Under the pieces are notes generated by a model, which was not told the origin of the DNA, did no database searches, and was given only the letters and a program-made list of their open reading frames with translations. The position numbers and the translations under genes were made by a program. Positions 1-6,869 of a DNA stretch of 17,391 nt are shown one piece after another. The DNA is taken from positions 1 through 17,391 of the forward strand of contig CAJUCI010000031.1 in the NCBI GenBank assembly GCA_910584825.1, in the 5' to 3' direction. This stretch comes from an uncultured Duncaniella sp. (GTDB lineage Bacteria > Bacteroidota > Bacteroidia > Bacteroidales > Muribaculaceae). The first letter of the stretch is position 1; every line of letters begins with the position of its first letter.

Positions 1-159
1 CGCTGAGTTCTTTAAATTTATTGCCTAATTTTGCACTTGCAGGTAGAATCTGCGTAAACAGTATGCTATCGAAATTGCTGAGTAGAAGCTACAAAAAAAA
101 CGATAGGCCGATATTGTCTAATTCGCCGAGAAGAGCTTTGTGTGTGCTTTGTGTAAATT
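1..159. other. Window-edge spacer with no supported gene
   Basis: I see no gene I can defend here. On the plus strand TAATTTTG at 26-33 matches the Bacteroidota -7 box (TAnnTTTG), but the place where a -33 box should lie (about 2-5) fits poorly. A 6-bp inverted repeat, CTATCG at 66-71 and CGATAG at 101-106, could form a weak stem. On the minus strand a frame stays open from 88 to the window edge and reads like protein, but it has no start codon and follows a TAG at 89-91. The stretch could be a promoter region or the edge of a gene lying outside the window. Confidence 0.3.
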
Positions 160-195
160 AAGCCCCTTATAACTCGAAATAGTTATAAGGGGCTT
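160..195 (-). terminator. Perfect hairpin, terminator of tRNA-Leu
   Basis: AAGCCCCTTATAACT at 160-174 is exactly complementary to 181-195, giving a 15-bp stem with a 6-nt loop. It starts only 4 nt beyond the last base of the tRNA. On the minus strand the stem is followed by TAATTT, a weak T tract. The stem is symmetric enough that it could also stop a plus-strand transcript coming from 1-159, but no T run follows on that side. Confidence 0.65.
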
Positions 196-199
196 GCTG

Positions 200-281
200 T
201 GCGCATGAAGGGACTCGAACCCCCACGACCTGAGTCATTAGATCCTAAGTCTAACGCGGCTACCAATTACGCCACATGCGC
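200..281 (-). tRNA. tRNA-Leu, anticodon TAG
   Basis: The minus strand folds into a complete class II tRNA. The acceptor stem is GCGCATG paired with CATGCGC (275-281 with 201-207), and the anticodon stem is TTAGA with TCTAA around the loop CTTAGGA, giving anticodon TAG (complement of 245-247), which reads CUN leucine codons. The long variable arm has a GAC/GTC stem, as expected for tRNA-Leu. The T arm is GGGGG-TTCGAGT-CCCTT with two G-T pairs. The discriminator is A at 200. CCA is not encoded, so it must be added after transcription. Confidence 0.95.
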
Positions 282-312
282 GGGATGGGTGTGATATTTT
301 TCGATATCGTCT

Positions 313-345
313 GCAAAGTTACGGCTATTATGCGAATTGTGCAAG
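313..345 (-). promoter_or_regulatory. Promoter of tRNA-Leu
   Basis: The minus strand has TAACTTTGC (complement of 313-321), a full match to the Bacteroidota -7 box TAnnTTTG. It is preceded, after a spacer of exactly 20 nt, by CTTG (complement of 342-345), which matches the -33 TTTG box at three of four bases. The -7 box lies about 32 nt upstream of the tRNA 5' end. The geometry is the same as for the galM promoter at 13530-13561. Confidence 0.7.
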
Positions 346-507
346 CGGCCGGCGCGGAATTTTAGCGCGCCAAAGCCCCGCGGCCATGCCGTTTTTTATG
401 TTTTAAATCATATTTCGCGAAATTTTATGACATTTTGAGAGGAATTACAATTTTTTGTTTTAAATTAGCGGTCTGAATCGATTATCACATCACCTATCTC
501 CAAGTAT

Positions 508-2367
508 ATGGAATTGAATGACCCCATCCTGACGCCTGAAGAGGCAAAGGAGACCTTGAATCAAGAACTCCCCGTAGAGAATGCCCCCGCCGAAGAGCCC
601 GCCGTGGCTGCGGAGGCTGAGAATGTCGAAGTGGAAACGCCTTCTGCGCCGGTGGCACATAGGGCTTTGTCCAAACCCGAGATTATCGAGGAGGTGCGCA
701 GGCTGTCGCAGCTCGAGGCTGCCGACATCCAGCCTGACGAAGTAGCGCGTCTCAAACAGCAGTTCTATTCGTTGCGCAACGACGAGGTGCGTGCCGAGCG
801 TGAGGCCTATGAGGCCGTCGAGGGCAACGACCCGCAGGCGTTTGCTCCGCAGGCCGACCCCGACGAAGAGACATTCAAGGAGCTGCTTGGAGTCATCAAG
901 GAGAAGAAGGCCGCCCAACGTGCAGCCATCGAGGCTGAACTTCAGGCCAACCTTGACCGCAAGAAGGAGATTATCGACAAGCTCGTGGCCATGAGTGCCG
1001 ACGCCGACAATGTCAACCGTGTATTCCCCGAAGTGCGCGAGCTCCAGGCCGCCTTCAAGGAAATCGGCGATGTGCCCCAGCAGTTCTCGAGCGAAGTGTG
1101 GAAAAACTATCAGGACGCCGTCGAGAAATTCTACGACCAGCTGAAAATCAATAAAGAGCTCCGCGACTACGACTTCAAGAAGAATCTCGCCGAAAAGGAG
1201 GCCCTCGTGGCCGAGGCCGAGAAACTCCAGGCCGAGGAAGACGTGATAGTCGCCTTCAAGCGTCTGCAGGAGCTTCACGACCAGTGGCGTGCCATCGGCC
1301 CCGTGCCCAAGGAGGTGCGCGAGCAGATATGGGGCCGCTTCAAGGAGCTGTCATCCGAGGTCAACAAGCGTTACCAGGACTTCTTCATCGAGCGCAAGGC
1401 CAAGGAGCGCGAAAACGAGGAGGCCAAGACCGCCATATGCGAGCGCGTCGAGGCTCTCGACTTCTCATCGCTCGGCACCTATGCCGCCTGGGACGCCATG
1501 ACCAAGGAATTCATCGCCGCCCAGGCCGACTGGAAGAAGCTCGGCTACGCGTCGCGCAAGGCCAACACCGAACTCTTCGCCCGCTTCCGTGGCGTGTGCG
1601 ACAAGTTCTTTGCCGCCAAGGCCGAGTTCTTCAAGCAGATGAAAGACGTGCTCGCCACCAACCTCGAACGCAAGATATCCCTATGCGAGCGTGCCGAGGC
1701 ACTCAAGGACAGCACCGACTGGCGTGCCACAGCCGACGAGCTCACCCGCATGCAGAAGGAGTGGAAGACCATCGGAGCCGTGGCCAAGAAGTATTCCGAC
1801 CAGGTGTGGCACCGTTTCCTCGCCGCATGTGACTACTTCTTCGAGCAGAAGAAGAAAAACAACTCCGGCACCCGCCGCAACGAGCGTGCCAACCTCGAGC
1901 AGAAGCAGGAGATTATCGAAAAGCTCAAGGCACTCGAAGCCGACACCCCCGAGCGCGACGTGGCTATCAAGACGCTCAAAGACCTCCAGGCCGAATGGCA
2001 GAGCGTAGGCCACGTGCCCTTTGCCGAGAAGGACGCCATCTATGACGCCTACCGTGCCGTCGTAAATAAGATATATTCCAAGTGGGACATCGCCCGCCGT
2101 GACTCGCGCATGGAATCGTTTGAAAGCTCGCTCTCCGAGATGGGTGGCGACACCAACCGCCTCTACCGCGAGCGTGAGCGACTGCTCCGCGCTTATGAGC
2201 AGCGTCGCGGCGAGCTGCAGACCTATGAGAACAACATGGGATTCCTCTCGGCCCGCTCCAAGAACGCCGACTCCATGCTCCGCGACATGCAGCGTCGCAT
2301 GCAGCGTCTGAAGGACGACCTCGCCGAGCTTGAGGCCAAAATCAAGACCATTGACAGCAAGCTCTGA
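508..2367 (+). CDS. DUF349 repeat coiled-coil protein, function unknown
   Basis: This is a 619-residue soluble, highly charged protein with no signal peptide or membrane segment. It contains five DUF349-type repeats, each with an aromatic residue, a short linker and Gly before an amphipathic helix. The landmarks are F183..G187, W260 (RAIGPVP), W342 (KKLGYAS), W419 (KTIGAVA) and W497 (QSVGHVP), about 77-82 residues apart. The N-terminal 60 residues are acidic and low in complexity (many Glu, Pro, Ala). The C-terminal 100 residues are a long coiled coil rich in Arg, Glu and Leu. DUF349 proteins are widespread in Bacteroidota and Actinobacteria and have no settled biochemical role; the architecture suggests a structural or scaffolding protein. 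The ATG at 508 follows an AT-rich leader with no Shine-Dalgarno, and no TAnnTTTG promoter is clear upstream. The spacer at 346-507 contains a GGCGCG/CGCGCC inverted repeat (351-371). The gene is likely transcribed alone, because a hairpin follows it at 2418-2472. Confidence 0.9.
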   Translation: MELNDPILTPEEAKETLNQELPVENAPAEEPAVAAEAENVEVETPSAPVAHRALSKPEIIEEVRRLSQLEAADIQPDEVARLKQQFYSLRNDEVRAEREAYEAVEGNDPQAFAPQADPDEETFKELLGVIKEKKAAQRAAIEAELQANLDRKKEIIDKLVAMSADADNVNRVFPEVRELQAAFKEIGDVPQQFSSEVWKNYQDAVEKFYDQLKINKELRDYDFKKNLAEKEALVAEAEKLQAEEDVIVAFKRLQELHDQWRAIGPVPKEVREQIWGRFKELSSEVNKRYQDFFIERKAKERENEEAKTAICERVEALDFSSLGTYAAWDAMTKEFIAAQADWKKLGYASRKANTELFARFRGVCDKFFAAKAEFFKQMKDVLATNLERKISLCERAEALKDSTDWRATADELTRMQKEWKTIGAVAKKYSDQVWHRFLAACDYFFEQKKKNNSGTRRNERANLEQKQEIIEKLKALEADTPERDVAIKTLKDLQAEWQSVGHVPFAEKDAIYDAYRAVVNKIYSKWDIARRDSRMESFESSLSEMGGDTNRLYRERERLLRAYEQRRGELQTYENNMGFLSARSKNADSMLRDMQRRMQRLKDDLAELEAKIKTIDSKL

Positions 2368-2417
2368 GCCGGGGCTATAACCACTGTCACGAAAGGGAAA
2401 CTGAAAATGTTATAAAT

Positions 2418-2472
2418 GTCATAAGGTCGCGAAGTCGTGCGTCTGATAGCACGGGCGAGTAGGCCTTATGAC
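2418..2472 (+). terminator. Large structured hairpin, probable terminator
   Basis: GTCATAAGG at 2418-2426 pairs perfectly with CCTTATGAC at 2464-2472. Inside, TCGC (2427-2430) can pair with GCGA (2455-2458), and CGTGC (2436-2440) with GCACG (2449-2453) around an 8-nt loop. TTTTACTG follows directly. It lies between the DUF349 gene and the sugar transferase gene, where it probably ends the first transcript. It is larger and more complex than a minimal terminator, so a structured RNA leader of the downstream gene is an alternative. Confidence 0.55.
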
Positions 2473-2493
2473 TTTTACTGTTGACTTCACACT

Positions 2494-3879
2494 GTGTTGA
2501 AAGAGGGGAAATATGGTCGATATATAAGCCGCATCTTCATGCTGGCCGACTTTGTCGTGCTCAATCTCGTCTACTTTGCGGTGTGCGTGCTCAACCCCGA
2601 CGTCGCCGGTCTCCACCAGCGGCTCACATGGCTGCTAATGGCCGTGGCCTTCATCCCCGCCGTGCAGTGGCTCAAGCCGGTGGGCGTAGAGCGCGCCATG
2701 CATATGGACCGCGTCATGCGCGCCACGCTCATGGCCTCGGTCACCCACCTCATCGTGTTTCTCGCTCTGCTCTACGTGATGGGCGACGACGATTTGCCCT
2801 GGCAGGTGCTCGCCGAGTTCTACGCCCTCCAGAGCATCTGCTCGCTTCTTTGGCGCATGGCCGCCCAGTGGGCACTCAAGCGTTACCGCCGTCGCGGAGG
2901 CAATCAGCGCAACGTCGTCATCATCGGCTGCCGCACCACGGGCGAGCGTTTATATGAGGAGATGCTTCATGATGTGGGCTTTGGCTACAACGTGCGTGGA
3001 TTTTTCGACATCTATTGCCCGCCCGATTTCAGATATAAGGACAAATACGCCGGCAGTGTCAGCGACCTGGCCGAGAGGCTGAAGGAATGGAAGATTGACG
3101 AGGTGTTCTACACCCTCTCGGGCGAGGACGGCCCTACTGTGCAGTATCTTCTCGGCCTGTGTGACCGTAACATGATGCGGTTCAACTTCGTGCCCCAGAT
3201 GTCACCGTATCTCGCGCGCAATCTCCACCCCGAGACCATCGGGGCAGTGCCCGTGCTCGGCGTCAGAAACAATCCGCTCGACAATCCCGTCAACACCTTT
3301 GTCAAGCGCGCCTTCGACATCATCTTCTCTGGCGCGTTTCTCATCATCTCGCCGATAATATTCATCCCCGTAGCCATCGCCGTCAAGCTCTCGTCACCCG
3401 GCCCGGTATTTTTCCGCCAGTTGCGCACAGGCTATAAGGGGGAGGACTTCTACTGCTGGAAATTCCGCACCATGAAGGTCAACAGCGATGCCGACACCGT
3501 CCAGGCCACCCGCTCCGACCCGCGCAAGACGAGGGTAGGGGAGTTCCTGCGCAAGACCTCGATTGACGAGCTTCCGCAGTTTATTAACGTCTTCATCGGC
3601 AACATGTCGGTCGTAGGGCCGCGCCCCCACATGCTAAAGCACACCGCCGATTACAGCAAGCTGCTTGAGGAATACATGGTGCGCCACTTCATCAAGCCCG
3701 GCATCACCGGCTGGGCGCAGGTGCGCGGCTACCGTGGCCAGACCGACGAGCTGTGGCAGATGCAGCGGCGCATCGAGCATGACATATGGTATATGGAACA
3801 CTGGAGTCTTTTGCTCGATTGCAAGATAATTATTCGTACCTTTGTAGGCATGTTCCAAAAGGATGAAAATGCATTCTGA
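2494..3879 (+). CDS. Polyprenyl glycosylphosphotransferase (undecaprenyl-phosphate sugar-1-phosphate transferase)
   Basis: This 461-residue integral membrane enzyme belongs to the WcaJ/WbaP-like family, which moves a sugar-1-phosphate from a nucleotide sugar to undecaprenyl phosphate and so starts exopolysaccharide or O-antigen units. Four hydrophobic segments (about 15-33, 44-61, 79-98, 109-129) precede a nucleotide-fold-like middle domain starting near N140 (NVVIIGCRTTGERL). The catalytic bacterial sugar transferase domain starts at K271 (KRAFDIIFS), with a membrane anchor at 276-299, KFRTM at 323-327 and RKTSIDELPQ at 353-362 (the Asp-Glu pair is the expected catalytic and metal site), then VVGPRPHM. 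The start is inferred. The frame opens after TGA at 2482, and GTG at 2494 (or TTG at 2497) keeps the KYGRYI leader before the first helix; ATG at 2539 would cut into that helix. The end overlaps recQ by 17 nt. No other glycan genes lie nearby, so the exact sugar cannot be named. Confidence 0.9.
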   Translation: MLKEGKYGRYISRIFMLADFVVLNLVYFAVCVLNPDVAGLHQRLTWLLMAVAFIPAVQWLKPVGVERAMHMDRVMRATLMASVTHLIVFLALLYVMGDDDLPWQVLAEFYALQSICSLLWRMAAQWALKRYRRRGGNQRNVVIIGCRTTGERLYEEMLHDVGFGYNVRGFFDIYCPPDFRYKDKYAGSVSDLAERLKEWKIDEVFYTLSGEDGPTVQYLLGLCDRNMMRFNFVPQMSPYLARNLHPETIGAVPVLGVRNNPLDNPVNTFVKRAFDIIFSGAFLIISPIIFIPVAIAVKLSSPGPVFFRQLRTGYKGEDFYCWKFRTMKVNSDADTVQATRSDPRKTRVGEFLRKTSIDELPQFINVFIGNMSVVGPRPHMLKHTADYSKLLEEYMVRHFIKPGITGWAQVRGYRGQTDELWQMQRRIEHDIWYMEHWSLLLDCKIIIRTFVGMFQKDENAF

Positions 3880-6046
3880 CCACTCTGCCACCACCCCCTC
3901 AGCCCCCGCCGACATACAGTCCATCCGTCAGCGCGCCACGGCCATGCTGTCGCGCTTCTACGGCTACAGCACCTTCCGCCCCCTCCAGCTCGACATCATA
4001 ACCACAGCCATGACCGGGCGCGACTCGGTAGTGCTCATGCCCACGGGCGGTGGCAAGTCCATATGCTATCAAATACCCGCCCTGCTCAGTGACGGCGTGG
4101 TGATAGTGGTGTCACCCCTCATCGCGCTGATGAAGGACCAGGTGGCCGCCCTCACCTCCAACGGCATCCCAGCCGCCGCCGTCAACTCCATGCAGACCGA
4201 GGAGGAGAACCGCGACATCCTCGAGCAGCTCTATAGTGGCCGCGTGCGCATACTCTACATCTCCCCCGAGCGTCTGCTGCTTGAGATTGACCGCTGGTCG
4301 AGCGACCTCAACATAGCCCTCTTTGCCATCGACGAGGCCCATTGCATCTCGCAGTGGGGCCACGACTTCCGCCCCGGCTACACCCGCCTGCGCTGTATCA
4401 AGGAGCAATACCCCCACGTGCCCGTCATGGCACTCACCGCCACCGCCGACCGTCTCACGCGCGACGACATCGCCGCCCAGCTCGCCCTCACTGACCCGCG
4501 CCTCTTCATCGGCTCGTTTGACCGCCCCAACATCTCGCTCCGCGTTATGACCAATCCCGGCAAGACGCAGAGAGTCAACTTTATATGCTCGATGATTGAC
4601 CGTTACCGCAACGACTCGGGCATCGTCTACTGCATCAGCCGCAAGGGGGCCGAGGAGATGGACCGCCAGTTGCGCGGACGCGGCTACCGCTCAGTCGTCT
4701 ACCACGCCGGGCTCTCCGTCAGCGAGCGCAACCTTGCCCAGGACCGTTTCATCAACGGCGACGTGCAGGTGGTGTGCGCCACTGTGGCCTTCGGCATGGG
4801 CATCGACAAGAGCAACATCCGCTGGGTGGTGCACAACAACATGCCCCGCAACATCGAGAGCTACTATCAGGAGATAGGGCGCGCCGGGCGTGACGGAGCC
4901 AAGGCCGAGGCCGTGATGTTCTACTCCTATGCCGACATCGCCACACTCCGCAGTTTTGTCGACGAGAGCGGCCAGCAGGCACTCAACGCTGAGAAGCTCG
5001 CGCGCATGAAGGAGTATGCCGAGGCATCGCTCTGCCGGCGTCGCATACTTCTGAGCTATTTCAACGAGACCATCGACCACGATTGCGGCAACTGCGACGT
5101 GTGCCTCAACCCGCCCGAACGCATCGACGGCACCGTGCTCGTGCTCAAGGCCCTCAGTGCCATCGTGCGCATCAACGGCGGCGCGGGCATCACCATGCTC
5201 ATCGACATCCTCCGCGGCGTCTCGCGCCAGGAGCTGGTGCAGCGCGGATTTGACCGCATCAAGACCTACGGCGCAGGGCGCGACCTTAGTTTCGGCGAAT
5301 GGAACGCCTACATCTCTCAGATGATACAGCTCGGCCTCATCGACATCGCCTACAACGAGCACAACCATCTCAAGCTCACACCCTATGGCCGCAAGATTCT
5401 CGACGAGCGCAGCGAGGTGTTGCTTGCCAAATACTACCCGATGGAGTCGCGCCGCCGCGCCGGGCGCAAGAGTGTGGCTGAGGAGAAGCCGCAGCTCTCC
5501 CCTGCCGAGCAGCTGCTCGAGCAGCTCAAGACCGTCCGCGAGAAGATAGCCCGCAAGGAGCATGTGCCACCCTATATCGTGTTTACCGACAAAGCCCTGC
5601 TCGAGATGGTGCGTGTCGAGCCGCTCGACATGGAGCAGTTCTCGCGTGTCGAGGGCGTGGGCGAGCGCAAGACCGTCAAATACTGGCGTCCCTTCGTCAC
5701 AGCCATACGCAAATTCAAGGGCGTGACCGAAAAACTCGGCACGGGTCTCTCGGTCGAGGAGACACTGCTCCTGCTCAACGCCGGTTATGACGTTGCCGCC
5801 ATCGCCGAAGCCAAGGGCATCAAACCCATCACCGTCTACACCCACCTTGTCGAACTGATAAATGCCGACAAGCTCACCGACTTCTCCTCGGTCATCACCC
5901 GCGAGCAATACCTTCGCGTCATGGAAGTGGTCAAGACGCACCCCGACGACTATTACGACATCCTCCGCGACGAAATGCCCGCCGGCCTTCCCCGCATGGC
6001 CATAGCCATCACCGACTTCCTCCTCCGCAAGAAAGGCAACGCCTGA
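3863..6046 (+). CDS. ATP-dependent DNA helicase RecQ
   Basis: RecQ unwinds DNA 3' to 5' in recombination and replication-fork repair. The 727-residue protein has helicase motif I (TGGGKS, 61-66), the DEAH box (157-160), HDFRP just after it, and motif VI (GRAGRDG from 339). The RQC zinc site is complete (C391, C408, C411, C414), with the same spacing as E. coli RecQ. An HRDC domain runs from about 551 to 620. A helix-turn-helix-like segment at about 641-665 (AAIAEAKGIKPITVYTHL) sits in a C-terminal extension that makes the protein about 120 residues longer than E. coli RecQ, which is normal for Bacteroidota. The start is ATG 3863 or ATG 3869, both inside the end of the sugar transferase gene, so translation is probably coupled. 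All key residues are present and I expect an active enzyme. Confidence 0.96.
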   Translation: MKMHSDHSATTPSAPADIQSIRQRATAMLSRFYGYSTFRPLQLDIITTAMTGRDSVVLMPTGGGKSICYQIPALLSDGVVIVVSPLIALMKDQVAALTSNGIPAAAVNSMQTEEENRDILEQLYSGRVRILYISPERLLLEIDRWSSDLNIALFAIDEAHCISQWGHDFRPGYTRLRCIKEQYPHVPVMALTATADRLTRDDIAAQLALTDPRLFIGSFDRPNISLRVMTNPGKTQRVNFICSMIDRYRNDSGIVYCISRKGAEEMDRQLRGRGYRSVVYHAGLSVSERNLAQDRFINGDVQVVCATVAFGMGIDKSNIRWVVHNNMPRNIESYYQEIGRAGRDGAKAEAVMFYSYADIATLRSFVDESGQQALNAEKLARMKEYAEASLCRRRILLSYFNETIDHDCGNCDVCLNPPERIDGTVLVLKALSAIVRINGGAGITMLIDILRGVSRQELVQRGFDRIKTYGAGRDLSFGEWNAYISQMIQLGLIDIAYNEHNHLKLTPYGRKILDERSEVLLAKYYPMESRRRAGRKSVAEEKPQLSPAEQLLEQLKTVREKIARKEHVPPYIVFTDKALLEMVRVEPLDMEQFSRVEGVGERKTVKYWRPFVTAIRKFKGVTEKLGTGLSVEETLLLLNAGYDVAAIAEAKGIKPITVYTHLVELINADKLTDFSSVITREQYLRVMEVVKTHPDDYYDILRDEMPAGLPRMAIAITDFLLRKKGNA

Positions 6047-6107
6047 CCACGGAATGTTATAATACTGTAGCCTATAATGATAGACAAGCTGATAAATTAT
6101 TGATTCA

Positions 6108-6680
6108 ATGAAATATACTGACAATCCTGCTGATGATGCCATGAAGTGGCGTCTTGTGGATAGCGAATACCTGTTTCGCCGTCCGTGGCTCACTGTGCGC
6201 CGCGACACGGTAGAGTTGCCCAACGGCACCGTGCATCCCGAGTATTATGTGCTCGAGTATCCAAAATGGATTAACGTCCTGGCCATCACGCCCGAGGGTA
6301 AGTATGTGATGGTCAAGCAATACCGCCACGGTCTCGGGGTGGTTGCCACCGAACTGTGTGCCGGAGTGGTCGAGGAGGGTGAGGACCCGCTCGACGGAGC
6401 CAAACGCGAACTGCTCGAGGAGACAGGCTATGCCGGAGGCGAGTGGGAGCTGTCAATGGTCATCTCGGCCAATCCAGGCAGTCAGAACAATCTTGCCTAC
6501 TGCTACACCGCGCGTGGAGTGGAAAAGGTCTCAGGCCAGCATCTTGATAAGACCGAGGACATCGCCGTGGAACTGCTCACCGAGGACGAGGTGCGCGACA
6601 TGCTTCTCAATGACGACATCAAGCAGGCCCTAATGGCCGCCCCGCTCTGGAAGCACTTCGCCCTCTATCACAAAATCTGA
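6108..6680 (+). CDS. Nudix hydrolase, ADP-ribose pyrophosphatase-like
   Basis: This 190-residue soluble protein has a perfect Nudix box (GX5EX7REUXEEXGU) at residues 86-108: G86, E92, then RELLEETGY. The N-terminal part (RPWLTVRRDTVELPNG, and YVMVKQYRHG before the box) is typical of the ADP-sugar pyrophosphatase (NudF/YffH) group, which splits ADP-ribose or related nucleotide sugars into AMP and a sugar phosphate. The exact substrate cannot be read from the sequence. It lies 61 nt after recQ on the same strand with no recognisable TAnnTTTG promoter between, so it may be read from the recQ transcript. A GCCAC-GCAA-GTGGC hairpin begins right after its stop codon. Confidence 0.9.
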   Translation: MKYTDNPADDAMKWRLVDSEYLFRRPWLTVRRDTVELPNGTVHPEYYVLEYPKWINVLAITPEGKYVMVKQYRHGLGVVATELCAGVVEEGEDPLDGAKRELLEETGYAGGEWELSMVISANPGSQNNLAYCYTARGVEKVSGQHLDKTEDIAVELLTEDEVRDMLLNDDIKQALMAAPLWKHFALYHKI

Positions 6681-6694
6681 GCCACGCAAGTGGC
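6681..6694. repeat. Short hairpin with a GCAA loop after the Nudix gene
   Basis: GCCAC at 6681-6685 and GTGGC at 6690-6694 form a 5-bp stem closed by GCAA, a GNRA-type tetraloop if transcribed. It begins on the first base after the stop codon. A run of A rather than T follows on the plus strand, so it is not a standard terminator for the Nudix gene. It could protect the 3' end of the mRNA. Confidence 0.45.
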
Positions 6695-6706
6695 CGAAAA
6701 AAGCGT

Positions 6707-6843
6707 AATTCCAAAAAGGCACATAAGGACATAAGGGACAAAAGCGACATAAGAAATATATTTTCTGATTATCAGAAGATAATATAATAATAAAAACTTA
6801 TGTCGCTTTTGTCCCTTATGTCCTTATGTGCCTTTTCGGAATT
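6707..6843. repeat. Long inverted repeat between convergent genes
   Basis: The left arm 6707-6753 and right arm 6797-6843 are 47 nt each and complementary at 46 of 47 positions (the only mismatch is A6713 against C6837). Each arm carries tandem ACATAAGG-type repeats. The 43-nt loop contains a second perfect inverted repeat, TTCTGAT (6763-6769) and ATCAGAA (6771-6777). It fills the junction between the Nudix gene (+) and trkH (-), and would form a hairpin in transcripts of either strand. A bidirectional terminator is the simplest reading, but the stem is about three times longer than needed. A non-autonomous mobile repeat is an alternative, although I see no target-site duplication. AGACACGCACGCG and GTGTGC next to trkH can form a further small stem. 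Confidence 0.85.
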
Positions 6844-6869
6844 TAGACACGCACGCGTTTTGTGTGCGG

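Noticed and set aside
1..88. Minus-strand open frame leaving the window (reads SNFDSILFTQILPASAKLGN)
   Set aside because: It reads like protein and may be part of a gene outside, but it has no ATG, GTG or TTG start after the TAG at 89-91 and only 29 codons are visible.
200..281. tRNA-Leu as an integration site for a mobile element
   Set aside because: No integrase gene and no duplicated tRNA 3' end are seen in the window.
490..1278. A 262-codon minus-strand open frame opposite the DUF349 gene
   Set aside because: It is a shadow of the repetitive Glu/Lys-rich coding sequence and its product is low in complexity.
6047..6107. TATAAT at 6058-6075 as a promoter for the Nudix gene
   Set aside because: Bacteroidota primary sigma factors use TAnnTTTG rather than TATAAT, and no -33 box is placed correctly. 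AT-rich leaders give such matches by chance.
4691..6229. A 512-codon open frame on the minus strand opposite recQ
   Set aside because: recQ is complete with all helicase and zinc motifs. The opposite frame is Val-, Leu- and His-rich with no recognisable domain, as expected from GC-rich codon use on the sense strand.
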